NCBI GenBank assembly: GCA_902574355.1
Contig: CACGNN010000002.1
Span: 99,241 to 163,240, forward strand
Source of the DNA: an uncultured SAR86 cluster bacterium
Lineage (GTDB): Bacteria; Pseudomonadota; Gammaproteobacteria; Magnimaribacterales; Magnimaribacteraceae
Direction: 5' to 3'
Length of the DNA stretch: 64,000 nt
A model generated the notes under the pieces. It worked only from the letters and a program-made list of their open reading frames with translations, was not told the DNA's origin and did no database searches. This document shows positions 45,966 to 54,697 of the stretch, piece by piece; positions within the stretch are counted from its first letter, which is position 1; each line of letters begins with the position of its first letter. Made by a program: the position numbers and the translations under genes.

Positions 45966-47048
45966 ATGCAAGAAGATATAACTGTTAAAACATTTTTAAT
46001 TACTGGTGGTGCTGGATTTATTGGTTCGGCACTAATTCGTCATATTATTCATAATACTGCTTACAGAGTTGTCAATATTGATAAGCTGAACTACGCCGGA
46101 AACTTGGAATCTCTTGAGTCGATAGAGGATAATGAACGGTACGTGTTTGAAAGGTCTGACATCTGTAATAACAATGAAATTAGACGCATTTTTGATCAAT
46201 ACCAGCCTGATATTGTAATGCACTTGGCTGCTGAATCCCATGTGGATCGTTCTATTTCGGGGCCAGGTGAATTTATTCAAACTAATATCATAGGTACATA
46301 TCATCTCCTTGAGGAATCGAGGGCCTACTATTCAGATTTAGACGATCATAAAAAAGGTGAATTTAGATTTCATCACATATCTACAGATGAAGTTTATGGT
46401 GATCTTGGAGCTACAGAAATTCTTTTTACCGAAAAAACACCTTATAAACCGAACTCTCCTTATTCCGCTACCAAAGCAAGCTCTGATCATTTAGTAAGAG
46501 CTTGGCATCAAACCTTCAATCTTCCAACATTAATTACAAATTGTTCTAATAATTATGGCCCCTATCAATTTCCAGAAAAACTTATCCCGTTAATTATTCA
46601 TAATGCTTTAGAAGGAAAGGATCTCCCTATATATGGTGATGGCAATCAAATAAGAGATTGGCTTTATGTGGATGATCATGTAAGGGCGCTACTTAATGTA
46701 GCACTTCTTGGAGAAGTCGGTGAAACCTATAATATTGGCGGACACAATGAGATGAAAAATATTGATGTGGTAAAAATTATTTGTTCAATATTAGATGAAT
46801 TATGTCCCAGTAAAATTAAAGGTATCACAAGTTATGAAAAATTAATTACCCATGTAGAAGATAGAGTCGGTCATGATTTCAGGTATGCTATTGATGCATC
46901 TAAAATTAAAGCTGAATTAAATTGGACGCCTAATGAAACTTTTGAAACAGGCATTAGAAAGACTGTCCAGTGGTATTTAGATAATAAGACTTGGAGTAAT
47001 AACATCAAAGATGGTAGTTACCAGAGTAAAAAACTAAATAAGATTTAA
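45966..47048 (+). CDS. rfbB: dTDP-glucose 4,6-dehydratase
   Basis: RmlB/RfbB forms dTDP-4-keto-6-deoxyglucose. The 360-residue extended SDR has [49 protein letters not shown], the catalytic pair in [12 protein letters not shown] and [15 protein letters not shown], and [18 protein letters not shown]. These are diagnostic of RmlB rather than of PseB or other UDP-GlcNAc dehydratases. rfbA follows by 2 bp. rfbC and rfbD, which would finish rhamnose, are not in the window. Confidence 0.94.
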   Translation: MQEDITVKTFLITGGAGFIGSALIRHIIHNTAYRVVNIDKLNYAGNLESLESIEDNERYVFERSDICNNNEIRRIFDQYQPDIVMHLAAESHVDRSISGPGEFIQTNIIGTYHLLEESRAYYSDLDDHKKGEFRFHHISTDEVYGDLGATEILFTEKTPYKPNSPYSATKASSDHLVRAWHQTFNLPTLITNCSNNYGPYQFPEKLIPLIIHNALEGKDLPIYGDGNQIRDWLYVDDHVRALLNVALLGEVGETYNIGGHNEMKNIDVVKIICSILDELCPSKIKGITSYEKLITHVEDRVGHDFRYAIDASKIKAELNWTPNETFETGIRKTVQWYLDNKTWSNNIKDGSYQSKKLNKI

Positions 47049-47050
47049 GC

Positions 47051-47917
47051 ATGAAGGGAATTATTTTAGCTGGAGGTTCGGGAACAAGACTATATCCTCT
47101 GACAAAGTCAGTTTCAAAACAATTACTGCCAGTGTACGACAAGCCTATGATTTATTATCCTTTGGCAACTTTAATGCTAGCAGGAATAAGCGATATTTTG
47201 ATCATAACTACAAGGGAAGATAATCAAAAGTTCATTGATCTGTTAGGAACCGGTGATCACTTAGGGATAAATCTGTCCTACGAAATTCAAGATAAACCTG
47301 GAGGTTTACCAGAGGCATTTATAATTGGAGAGGATTTTATAGAGGATAATAGAGTTTGCCTCATTCTCGGTGATAATATTTTCCATTCCGATAGGTTTAT
47401 TAACCAACATGTTGTACCAAATATACATAGCAAAAATTCAGTTATCTTTGGTTATAGAGTAAGAGACCCCGAGAGATACGGTGTTGTAGAAGTTGATGCA
47501 GACTTTAATATTTTATCTATTGAGGAGAAACCAAAAAATCCTAAATCTAACTACGCTATCACAGGACTATATATATTTAGTAGCGATGTTTGTCAGATTG
47601 CTAAAACTTTGACGGTTTCTGCTAGAGGAGAATTAGAAATAGTAGATATTATTGACCACTACCTAGAAAAAGATGAGTTAAAGTTAGAGCTTCTTGGCAG
47701 AGGTATTGCGTGGCTTGATACAGGAACGCATGAAAGTTTACTTGACGCATCAAATTTTATTCAGGTTTTAGAAAATAGACAGGGCTTAAAAATTTCCTGC
47801 GTAGAGGAAATCGCACATCAAAATGGTTGGATATCAGATGCAGAATTGGAATCTATAGCAAAATCATTAGAGAAAAATACTTATGGCGAATATCTTTTGT
47901 CACTTTTAAATAACTAG
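47051..47917 (+). CDS. rfbA: glucose-1-phosphate thymidylyltransferase
   Basis: RmlA/RfbA activates glucose-1-phosphate with dTTP, feeding RfbB. The 288-residue protein has MKGIILAGGSGTRLYPLTKS, SKQLLPVYDKPMIYYPLATL, LILGDNIFHSD, VIFGYRVRDPERYGVVEVD, SIEEKPKNPKSNYAITGLYI and WLDTGTHESLLDASNFI, all classic. With the RmlB upstream it delivers dTDP-4-keto-6-deoxyglucose, a branch point for rhamnose, fucosamine-like or quinovosamine-like sugars. Confidence 0.95.
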   Translation: MKGIILAGGSGTRLYPLTKSVSKQLLPVYDKPMIYYPLATLMLAGISDILIITTREDNQKFIDLLGTGDHLGINLSYEIQDKPGGLPEAFIIGEDFIEDNRVCLILGDNIFHSDRFINQHVVPNIHSKNSVIFGYRVRDPERYGVVEVDADFNILSIEEKPKNPKSNYAITGLYIFSSDVCQIAKTLTVSARGELEIVDIIDHYLEKDELKLELLGRGIAWLDTGTHESLLDASNFIQVLENRQGLKISCVEEIAHQNGWISDAELESIAKSLEKNTYGEYLLSLLNN

Positions 47918-47962
47918 TTCTTAAGAAGTGACGAACGGCTGTTAATAGTGAAGGGGTATTAA

Positions 47963-48679
47963 ATGAAAGAAAAGGTTATTTTGACAGGGGCTAATGGAAA
48001 TATTGGAAGAACTTTTGTAGAGTTTTTAGTGGCGAAAGGATACTTCGTTTATGCGGTAGATCTAAAAATTGATAGATTGAAAACTTCAAAATATGTTGAG
48101 CTTGTCCAATTAGATATTACTGATGAAGACGCAGTCCATGATTTTTTTTCGTCAATAGATAATTTACGAGTTTTGATCAATAATGCTGGCATCGGAGTTT
48201 TCACACCATTCGAAAATAGAACAGCTGCAGAATTCAAGAAAGTTATGGAGGTGAACCTTTTAGGTTCTTTTTTAATGTCCCAGTCTGCCTTAAAAATTAT
48301 GAAGAAAGTTGGTGGGGGTAAAATTATTAATATCGCCTCTATTTATGGCTCTAAAAGCAGTGATGAGCGCATATATGGTGAAAGTGGAAGAAATAATTCC
48401 GAAGTTTATTCGGCGACCAAAGCTGGAGTGATAAGCCTCACCAAGTATATGGCTGCACATTTTGGCAAATACAATATTCAAACAAATGCTATTTCCCCTG
48501 GTGGCATTTATAATGAGCAGTCTATTGACTTTGTAAGAAATTATGAACAAAAAACTCCCATGCAAAGGATGGGGGCTGTTGAGGATCTGCTTAGTACGTT
48601 ACTTTATCTTATATCTGAGGATACAACCTATACAAACGGTCAGAATATATCTGTTGATGGAGGGTTTTTGGCATGGTAA
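47963..48679 (+). CDS. SDR-family oxidoreductase of nonulosonate cluster (PtmA-like)
   Basis: The 238-residue classical SDR has VILTGANGNIGRTFVEFL, LINNAGIGVF, the catalytic Ser in NIASIYGSKSSDER, Tyr/Lys in VYSATKAGVISLTKYM, and it ends VDGGFLAW. It resembles PtmA-type reductases from legionaminic-acid loci; the assignment is by context and general likeness. A paralogue lies at 58845 with the same unusual features: an insertion after the catalytic Ser (SMYGMVSPDARIY) and the GGWTAW end. The start has an AGGGG-like ribosome binding site. Its stop overlaps the next gene by 7 bp. Confidence 0.7.
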   Translation: MKEKVILTGANGNIGRTFVEFLVAKGYFVYAVDLKIDRLKTSKYVELVQLDITDEDAVHDFFSSIDNLRVLINNAGIGVFTPFENRTAAEFKKVMEVNLLGSFLMSQSALKIMKKVGGGKIINIASIYGSKSSDERIYGESGRNNSEVYSATKAGVISLTKYMAAHFGKYNIQTNAISPGGIYNEQSIDFVRNYEQKTPMQRMGAVEDLLSTLLYLISEDTTYTNGQNISVDGGFLAW

Positions 48680-51063
48680 AAAAAATATATGTTCTTGGAG
48701 GTGGGGTTACTGGCCTGGCCGTTTCTTATGAGTTATTAAAACGCGGTCAAGAAGTTGAAATAATTGAAAAGAGTGACAATTTAGGTGGTCTAGCTAAAAC
48801 CTTAAGTTGGAAGGGAAGGCCAATAGATATGGGTCCGCACATATACCATACACCTGACAAGGATATTCAAAATTATTGGTTAACAGAATTCGGGGGTCTA
48901 TTTTTTGAGCGTGACCACTGGGCTAAAAACTTAAAAAATGGACAGTTTTATGACTACCCAATTTCAAGGGAATTTATAAATAGTTTGCCTGATGAAATGA
49001 GAGAAAAGATAAATGAAGATTTGGCTAATACAGATCCTGCTGCTTTGTCTAGGGCAAGTAATTACTATGAATATACTAAAGCATTAGCAGGGGAGACACT
49101 TCAAGAACTCTTTTTTACACAGTATCCAGAGAAGTTATGGGGAATGTCTACTAAAGAGCTTGATGCAAATTGGGCACCCAAAAGAGTACAGATTACCGAA
49201 GAACGCCGTGCGTTTTATCAAGGACAATGGAGTGCAGTGGGTGTTGAAGGTAGCGGCAGTATAATTGATAGCCTACAAAAGAAAATCCTTAAGCTTGGTG
49301 GCACCATTTCATTAGGCGAAAATATCCAAAGAGTTGAGCAAAGTGACCAGTATACGATTAATAAATTAGTTACTTCAGATCGTGAAATTGAGGTTAAGCC
49401 AGTTGATTTAGTTATTAACACAACTTCATGCACTATTTTTTCTAGGTTATTAGGAGGTGAAACAAGTCTTAAATATCGTGGTGTAATTTTAGTAATGCTG
49501 GAGTTAAGCACAGCGAATGTATTTCCAGAAGGGGTAGATTTTATATATGTAGATGACAGAGAAATTTTCTTTAATCGAGTTTCTGATCAAAATTCCTTCA
49601 TAAAAAATCCATCTGAATCTTCTACAATTATGTGTTGTGAAATAACATACTCACCTGACGATCATTACGATGTGATGTCCGAAGAAGATTTAGTTCGCTC
49701 TGTTAAAGATCAATTTGTGTCCTTGGGGCTTAGTTCTTTGGAACATATCCTCGATACCAAGGTTATTAAGTTGCCAGAAGTTTATCCAATGTATTTTAAA
49801 GGCTATCAGGCTTTATTAAATCAAACTCGAGAACAATTCGATAAATTAAGAAACTTATATACCATTGGAAGTCTTGCAGAGTTTGCTTATGCAGATTTAC
49901 AAATATTATTTAGCAAAGCTATCGATCTAGCTGAAGTTATAACTGATGAAACATTTATCATTAATAAGATCGATAAAACTATACCTCGTCTTGAATTTAA
50001 CAAGACTGTAAATATTCAAGGGAAAGCCGTAGGTGAAGGACATCCTGCTTTTGTGATAGCAGAAATTGGCCTTAACCATAATGGTGACATGACACTAGCG
50101 AAAGAGCTTATTGATGAAGCAATTTTAGCGGGCGCTGATGCTGTTAAGCTTCAGTCATATAAGGCTCAATATCGTGTAGCTGAGGAGGGTAAAACCTCAC
50201 GATATGCTGAGAAAGTTTTAGGCACGGAAGAAACAGATTTTGAAATGCTTAAAAAAACGGAGCTTAGCAAGGAGCAGACCCGAGAGCTTTTTGATTATGC
50301 AAAGGATAGGACCATTATTTTCTCAGCCCCATTTGATTTAGAGAGTGCAGACGAGCTAGCTGAGCTGGGTGTGGATTGTTATAAAATTGCATCATTTGAC
50401 TTGGTAAACCTACCTCTTATTAGAAAAGTGGCCTCTACTAATAAACCGATGATCATATCTACAGGCATGGCCTACTTATCCGAAGTGCAGGATGCGTTGT
50501 TGGAAGTAGCCAAATGCGGTAATCAAAATGTTATTTTGATGCAATGCACCTCTTCCTATCCCTGCCCGCCGGAAAGCATGAACATCAGGGCAATTGACAC
50601 AATGAAAAATGCATTTAACAAATTACCTGTTGGAATATCTGATCATGTAATAGGTGATATGGTTAGCATCGCAGCAGTTGCTCGTGGAGCAAATATAGTA
50701 GAGAAGCATTTCACTCTTGATAAAGAGATGGAGGGACCCGATCACATTTTATCAATGTTACCGGATGAGTTTAAGAAAATGATCGAAAGTTTCTCGATTG
50801 TCGAAGCAGCTTTAGGCGACGGTATAAAACAACCTGCAGCAAATGAAGTAGCCTCAATTATTCGGTTTCGAAAAACAATGTATACAAAGCATGCGATAAA
50901 AAAAGGCTCAAAAATAACCCTTGACGATATTATCTATACTGGGCCTGCGTATGGCATATACTCAAAATTTGAGGACTTAGTTATTGGCCAAGTTATTACT
51001 AGAGATGTAGCTGAAAATATTCCAATCACCTGGGACATGCTAGGTGGAGCCTCTAATGAATGA
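48673..51063 (+). CDS. fusion: FAD-dependent amine-oxidase-like oxidoreductase plus NeuB-type nonulosonate synthase with SAF domain
   Basis: One uninterrupted 796-residue frame. Residues 1-430 form an FAD oxidoreductase. The dinucleotide motif IYVLGGGVTGLAVSYELLKR, the EIIEKSDNLGG loop and DMGPHIYHTPD recall protoporphyrinogen-oxidase-like or UDP-galactopyranose-mutase-like proteins, and LYTIGSLAEFAYADL closes the flavin site. From about residue 453 a NeuB barrel follows: FVIAEIGLNHNGDM, ADAVKLQSYKAQYR, KIASFDLVNLP, MQCTSSYPCPPE and GISDHVIGDM. An SAF (antifreeze-like) domain lies about 735-796. The synthase condenses a hexosamine with phosphoenolpyruvate; the flavoprotein role is unknown. 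An artefact would need a precise in-frame join. Confidence 0.82.
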   Translation: MVKKIYVLGGGVTGLAVSYELLKRGQEVEIIEKSDNLGGLAKTLSWKGRPIDMGPHIYHTPDKDIQNYWLTEFGGLFFERDHWAKNLKNGQFYDYPISREFINSLPDEMREKINEDLANTDPAALSRASNYYEYTKALAGETLQELFFTQYPEKLWGMSTKELDANWAPKRVQITEERRAFYQGQWSAVGVEGSGSIIDSLQKKILKLGGTISLGENIQRVEQSDQYTINKLVTSDREIEVKPVDLVINTTSCTIFSRLLGGETSLKYRGVILVMLELSTANVFPEGVDFIYVDDREIFFNRVSDQNSFIKNPSESSTIMCCEITYSPDDHYDVMSEEDLVRSVKDQFVSLGLSSLEHILDTKVIKLPEVYPMYFKGYQALLNQTREQFDKLRNLYTIGSLAEFAYADLQILFSKAIDLAEVITDETFIINKIDKTIPRLEFNKTVNIQGKAVGEGHPAFVIAEIGLNHNGDMTLAKELIDEAILAGADAVKLQSYKAQYRVAEEGKTSRYAEKVLGTEETDFEMLKKTELSKEQTRELFDYAKDRTIIFSAPFDLESADELAELGVDCYKIASFDLVNLPLIRKVASTNKPMIISTGMAYLSEVQDALLEVAKCGNQNVILMQCTSSYPCPPESMNIRAIDTMKNAFNKLPVGISDHVIGDMVSIAAVARGANIVEKHFTLDKEMEGPDHILSMLPDEFKKMIESFSIVEAALGDGIKQPAANEVASIIRFRKTMYTKHAIKKGSKITLDDIIYTGPAYGIYSKFEDLVIGQVITRDVAENIPITWDMLGGASNE

Positions 51064-52141
51064 TGACTTTTTAAACTCCGTTCTAGAAAGGATACTTGAA
51101 CTCAAGTCTTTTAGAAAAAAAACTGTTTTTTCAATATCCACTTCTGCAAAACAAGAACAAAATCCCTATTTAACACCAGTTCGGGTTTGTAAAGATTTTG
51201 TACTAGGGGGCTGTGTTATTTTTGATCAAAAATACCTCTCTAGTTTGTTAAAAAGCATTGATGGTGCTGTTGATATTATCTTGTCTGACAGCGAGAAAAT
51301 GATTCCCAAGGATGTTAGAAAGTTAAATTCTGGAGTAATTAATCGGCTAGATCAATTAGAGGAAGTGAGGATCTCTAACGTTAGTTTCCAAGTTATTAAA
51401 AAGTCTCATGTTTTCGAGTACAAACCAAATGATTTAACCATAAATTCTGCTTGGTCTTTCTTAAGTCAGCAACTGAATTGCCTAGATGAAAAAAAAATTT
51501 GCATACTCGGTGCGGGTAACATTGGCTCCAAGCTTGCTCTGAAATTAGCAGAATGTGGTGCTGAAGTGAGTATCTATAGAAGAAATATTCATAAAGGCAA
51601 TATTATCGTTGATGGACTTAATTTGATTAAGCCCGAGGGTATTACAAACAAAATTGAATTACATTCTGATGCAGAAGAAGCATCTTCTAATGCAGACGTG
51701 TTAATAGGTGCTTCAAATGGCGCTCCTATTATTGATGAAAACATAGTCAGGAATCTTAGGAGAGATTGCTTGATTGTAGATCTTGGAAAAAATAATTTAA
51801 CTGAAAATGCTATAAAAATTGCTACAGAATATTCAATGAATGTCTTTCGGACTGATGTGACGCCTTCTATTGAGGCTTTTGTGTATGAATTATTAAAGAC
51901 CCAAGATCTTTTGAAGCATTCGTGTGGAAAAAAAGATTTAGGTTTTTGTAATATAGTCAGCGGCGGCTATTTTGGTAGAATCGGAGATATTGTCGTTGAT
52001 AGTATCGACAATCCAGTCCGTGTTTTAGGAGTGGCTCAAGGTAATGGATTACTAAAGCAAACATTAAATACAACTGATGAAGAGAATATAAAAAGGCTCA
52101 AAAAAAGTCTAATTATTGAAAAGAAACTAGATTATGAATGA
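51056..52141 (+). CDS. Rossmann-fold NAD(P)-binding protein, function unknown
   Basis: The product is 361 residues from ATG 51056, which overlaps the upstream stop by 8 bp; a GTG at 51044 is an alternative start. A central dinucleotide-binding motif ICILGAGNIGSKLALKLAEC, then GAEVSIYRRN, and later VLIGASNGAPIIDENI recall alanine dehydrogenase, shikimate dehydrogenase or glutamyl-tRNA reductase-type folds. The N-terminal 130 residues resemble nothing I recognise. The C-terminal GGYFGRIGDIVVDSIDNPVR is also unfamiliar. Tight coupling to the FAD-NeuB gene suggests a redox step in the same sugar pathway. No specific function is claimed. Confidence 0.6.
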   Translation: MNDDFLNSVLERILELKSFRKKTVFSISTSAKQEQNPYLTPVRVCKDFVLGGCVIFDQKYLSSLLKSIDGAVDIILSDSEKMIPKDVRKLNSGVINRLDQLEEVRISNVSFQVIKKSHVFEYKPNDLTINSAWSFLSQQLNCLDEKKICILGAGNIGSKLALKLAECGAEVSIYRRNIHKGNIIVDGLNLIKPEGITNKIELHSDAEEASSNADVLIGASNGAPIIDENIVRNLRRDCLIVDLGKNNLTENAIKIATEYSMNVFRTDVTPSIEAFVYELLKTQDLLKHSCGKKDLGFCNIVSGGYFGRIGDIVVDSIDNPVRVLGVAQGNGLLKQTLNTTDEENIKRLKKSLIIEKKLDYE

Positions 52142-52269
52142 AGTGATTGAGAGGCTATAAACTTTTTTGCAGCAGTCGCTTCCTGCATTGGCTTTTTAAT
52201 CCAAATTTGTAGGGTTTTAAGAAACATTAAAAGTAGATTCCTCAAACACTGAATAAGAGGTTAAAAAAA

Positions 52270-52911
52270 ATGACAAGATATTTTCGCGATGAAACTGGAA
52301 TGTTTATAGATTGGAGTCAATTAGATAAATTACCAGAGATCGATACGTTAATTGATATAGGTGTGGGACCTATGGGAACGCCTGATTTATATAAACGTTT
52401 TCCTTCTGCTAAATTACTTTTAATTGATCCCTTAGATGAAACTGAAAATTATATAAACAAATATTTGCTTTCTCGTGAAGTGATTTTCCATAAATACGGT
52501 GTTGGCAAAGAAGCAGGTCAGGCAATGATACACGTGCAGGAAGAGATAGGGAGTTCTTCTATTTTAGAGGTTGCAGATATTAACTTTGAAAGTGATCCCC
52601 TAGATAAGCGTAAAATTGAAATAAAAACATTAGATTCCATTACTAACTCTGAAACAAACCTTGGAAAGTTAGGTGTAAAAATTGATACAGAAGGCTTTGA
52701 GCTTAATATAATACTTGGAGCAAGTGAGACTCTTAAGTCTACGGAGTTTGTACTTGCAGAGGTTCGTCATAATCATGAATCTTTTCAGGGAGTATACAAA
52801 CTTCATGAATTTATAAACACAATGCATGATAATGGCTTTGTTTTATCAATGATCATTACAGCAAAACCCTTTATTGCTGATTTATGTTTTCAACCTAGAA
52901 ACAGTCTTTAA
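52270..52911 (+). CDS. FkbM-family methyltransferase
   Basis: The 213-residue protein has a SAM-binding motif LIDIGVGPMGTPDLYKRF and an acidic LLLIDPLDE strand end. The FkbM family core follows: KIEIKTLDSITNSE, then LGVKIDTEGFELNIILGA and FVLAEVRHNHESF. FkbM-type enzymes O-methylate sugars and are frequent in glycan clusters. The target is unknown. It stands apart with 128 bp before it (AAGAGG ribosome binding site) and 225 bp after it. I saw no firm promoter or terminator in either spacer. Confidence 0.78.
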   Translation: MTRYFRDETGMFIDWSQLDKLPEIDTLIDIGVGPMGTPDLYKRFPSAKLLLIDPLDETENYINKYLLSREVIFHKYGVGKEAGQAMIHVQEEIGSSSILEVADINFESDPLDKRKIEIKTLDSITNSETNLGKLGVKIDTEGFELNIILGASETLKSTEFVLAEVRHNHESFQGVYKLHEFINTMHDNGFVLSMIITAKPFIADLCFQPRNSL

Positions 52912-53136
52912 TTTTTTCTTAGATATTAAGTATTCAAATATATCTGACTATGTTGATGACCGTGTCTTAAGAGACAATTTTAGGAAACTCCAAATGAAAA
53001 TTATATTCGTGGAATTTAACAATTTTACAAATTTTGAACTATCAAAACTTTAGAGCAGCTTCAGTTATATTCTTTTATTTCAAATCTTATAGATAAGGCT
53101 TCTCCAGGAAAGGCCCTATAAAAATATACTCTTGAT

Positions 53137-53826
53137 ATGAAAATAATTACTATAATTCCAGCGAGAGGTGGAAGCAAGTCTTTGCCAAAGAAGAATATCC
53201 TCTTGTTAAAAGGAAAGCCATTGCTATGTCATTCAATTGACTATTCATTAAAGTCTCGATTAGTGACATCTACTGTTGTTTCAACCGATATGGAGGAGAT
53301 TGCTAATATTGCAAAAGATAGCGGAGCTTCTGTTCCATTCTTAAGGCCGGAAGAATTTGCTCGTGATGATACAAGAGATTATCCCGTTGTCAGGCATGCT
53401 CTAGATTATTTTGAAAGCCGGGGAGAAATTTTTGATTTTTATATTTTATTGAGGCCTACCTCTCCGCTTCGTCCACCAGGATTGATTGAAAAGGCCTTTG
53501 AAATATTTAAGAATAATAATGATGCTAGTTCAGTTAGAAGTATGGCAAGAATTAAAGAGCATCCTTACCGGGCCTGGAAACAGGATAAAGATGGAAGTGT
53601 AAGTGGCTTTATTGAGACTGAGATAGAACCATATAATATTCCGCGACAGGAACTTCCCGAGCTTTTTTTTCAAACTGGTGATATTGAGGTTATAAGAAGA
53701 GAAACAATTATTAATGGGTCTATTTCTGGAGAATCTGTGTATCCATTAATCATTAACCATGAAGATATGATTGATATTGATAGCGAGTCAGATTTGGAAC
53801 GGGCAGAAAAATCAAATGCGAACTGA
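53137..53826 (+). CDS. neuA: acylneuraminate cytidylyltransferase (CMP-nonulosonate synthetase)
   Basis: This enzyme activates a nonulosonic acid with CTP. The 229-residue protein is complete, with the N-terminal signature IIPARGGSKSLPKKNILLLK, GKPLLCHSIDYSL, VVSTDMEEIANIA, the RPTSPLR loop that binds nucleotide, and the metal-binding region near HEDMIDIDSESDLERA. Whether the substrate is a sialic, legionaminic or pseudaminic acid cannot be told. Since the pseF copy at 56934-57197 is decayed, this may be the only stand-alone CMP-sugar synthetase in the window. Confidence 0.88.
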   Translation: MKIITIIPARGGSKSLPKKNILLLKGKPLLCHSIDYSLKSRLVTSTVVSTDMEEIANIAKDSGASVPFLRPEEFARDDTRDYPVVRHALDYFESRGEIFDFYILLRPTSPLRPPGLIEKAFEIFKNNNDASSVRSMARIKEHPYRAWKQDKDGSVSGFIETEIEPYNIPRQELPELFFQTGDIEVIRRETIINGSISGESVYPLIINHEDMIDIDSESDLERAEKSNAN

Positions 53827-54697
53827 TAAACAATTAACTTTGGGAACAGCAAAATTAGGAATGCCATCATACGGCTTCTCAGATGGATATGCTTTAAAGG
53901 ATCCTGTAAATTTTATATTGAGGTCTTTAAATCAGGGAATAACGTTTATTGACACATCCCCAAGATATGGCAACAGTGAGGAATTAATCGGAGAAGCTTT
54001 AAAGCTCAGCAAAAAAAAACCATCCATTAGTACCAAAATTGATAATTTAATCCCACAGTCACGTGACACACCAAATTCAATGATGAAGTCAATTAATGAG
54101 TCAATAAGCAAACTGCACACATCCATTGATATTTGCTACTTACATCAAAATGAAATAGAAATTATTTCTGATAGGTATGTTCATGAGGGTATCAAGATAT
54201 TAAAAGATAATAATATGGTCAAAGAGTTTGGAACCTCCGTCTATTCTGAAGAGGAATTAATATATACATTAGATTGTGGTATCTATGACTGGGTTCAGAT
54301 TCCGGTTAATATCTTAGATACTTCTTTTTATCATATAGTCAATTGTCATGTCTCTAATACCAAAATTGCTGCAAGGTCGGTGTTTTTACAGGGTCTGATA
54401 TTTGATAATCACAGAGTCCGACTGAATATTAAAGATCATAATCAGCTGTTAGATACATTAGACCAGTTACGGAGATTAAGCTCTGAGTTTGGTATTAACA
54501 TTCAGCAGCTTTCGGTTGCATACATATCATCACTAGAAAAAATCGATCAAATAATTGTCGGAACAATTTCAGATAACAAACTGAGTGAAAATATGGATTC
54601 TATAAAATTACAATTAAATGAGTCTTTAATATATTCAATAGAAAAAATAGCAGCTAAATCAAAGATTTGGAGCAATCCTAGGAACTGGAAATCATGA
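53816..54697 (+). CDS. aldo/keto reductase
   Basis: The product is 293 residues from ATG 53816, which overlaps neuA by 11 bp; a longer frame from 53771 would run further into neuA. The AKR catalytic residues are visible: Asp in FIDTSPRYGNSEELIGEAL with its Tyr, Lys in SISTKIDNL and His in CYLHQNE. The C-terminal end reads RNWKS. It is a paralogue of the C-terminal half of the protein at 57215, which ends ANWKSNV. In both places an AKR follows a cytidylyltransferase, so the pair probably acts on the same class of sugar. Confidence 0.8.
   Translation: MRTDKQLTLGTAKLGMPSYGFSDGYALKDPVNFILRSLNQGITFIDTSPRYGNSEELIGEALKLSKKKPSISTKIDNLIPQSRDTPNSMMKSINESISKLHTSIDICYLHQNEIEIISDRYVHEGIKILKDNNMVKEFGTSVYSEEELIYTLDCGIYDWVQIPVNILDTSFYHIVNCHVSNTKIAARSVFLQGLIFDNHRVRLNIKDHNQLLDTLDQLRRLSSEFGINIQQLSVAYISSLEKIDQIIVGTISDNKLSENMDSIKLQLNESLIYSIEKIAAKSKIWSNPRNWKS

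Noticed and set aside
45966..47048. RfbB as the missing PseB
   Set aside because: Its motifs ([23 protein letters not shown]) are those of dTDP-glucose dehydratases and it pairs with rfbA, so it is not a UDP-GlcNAc inverting dehydratase.
48050..48060. A second ops-like GCGGTAG
   Set aside because: It lies inside the SDR coding region with the wrong flanks (GATC), so it is most likely chance.
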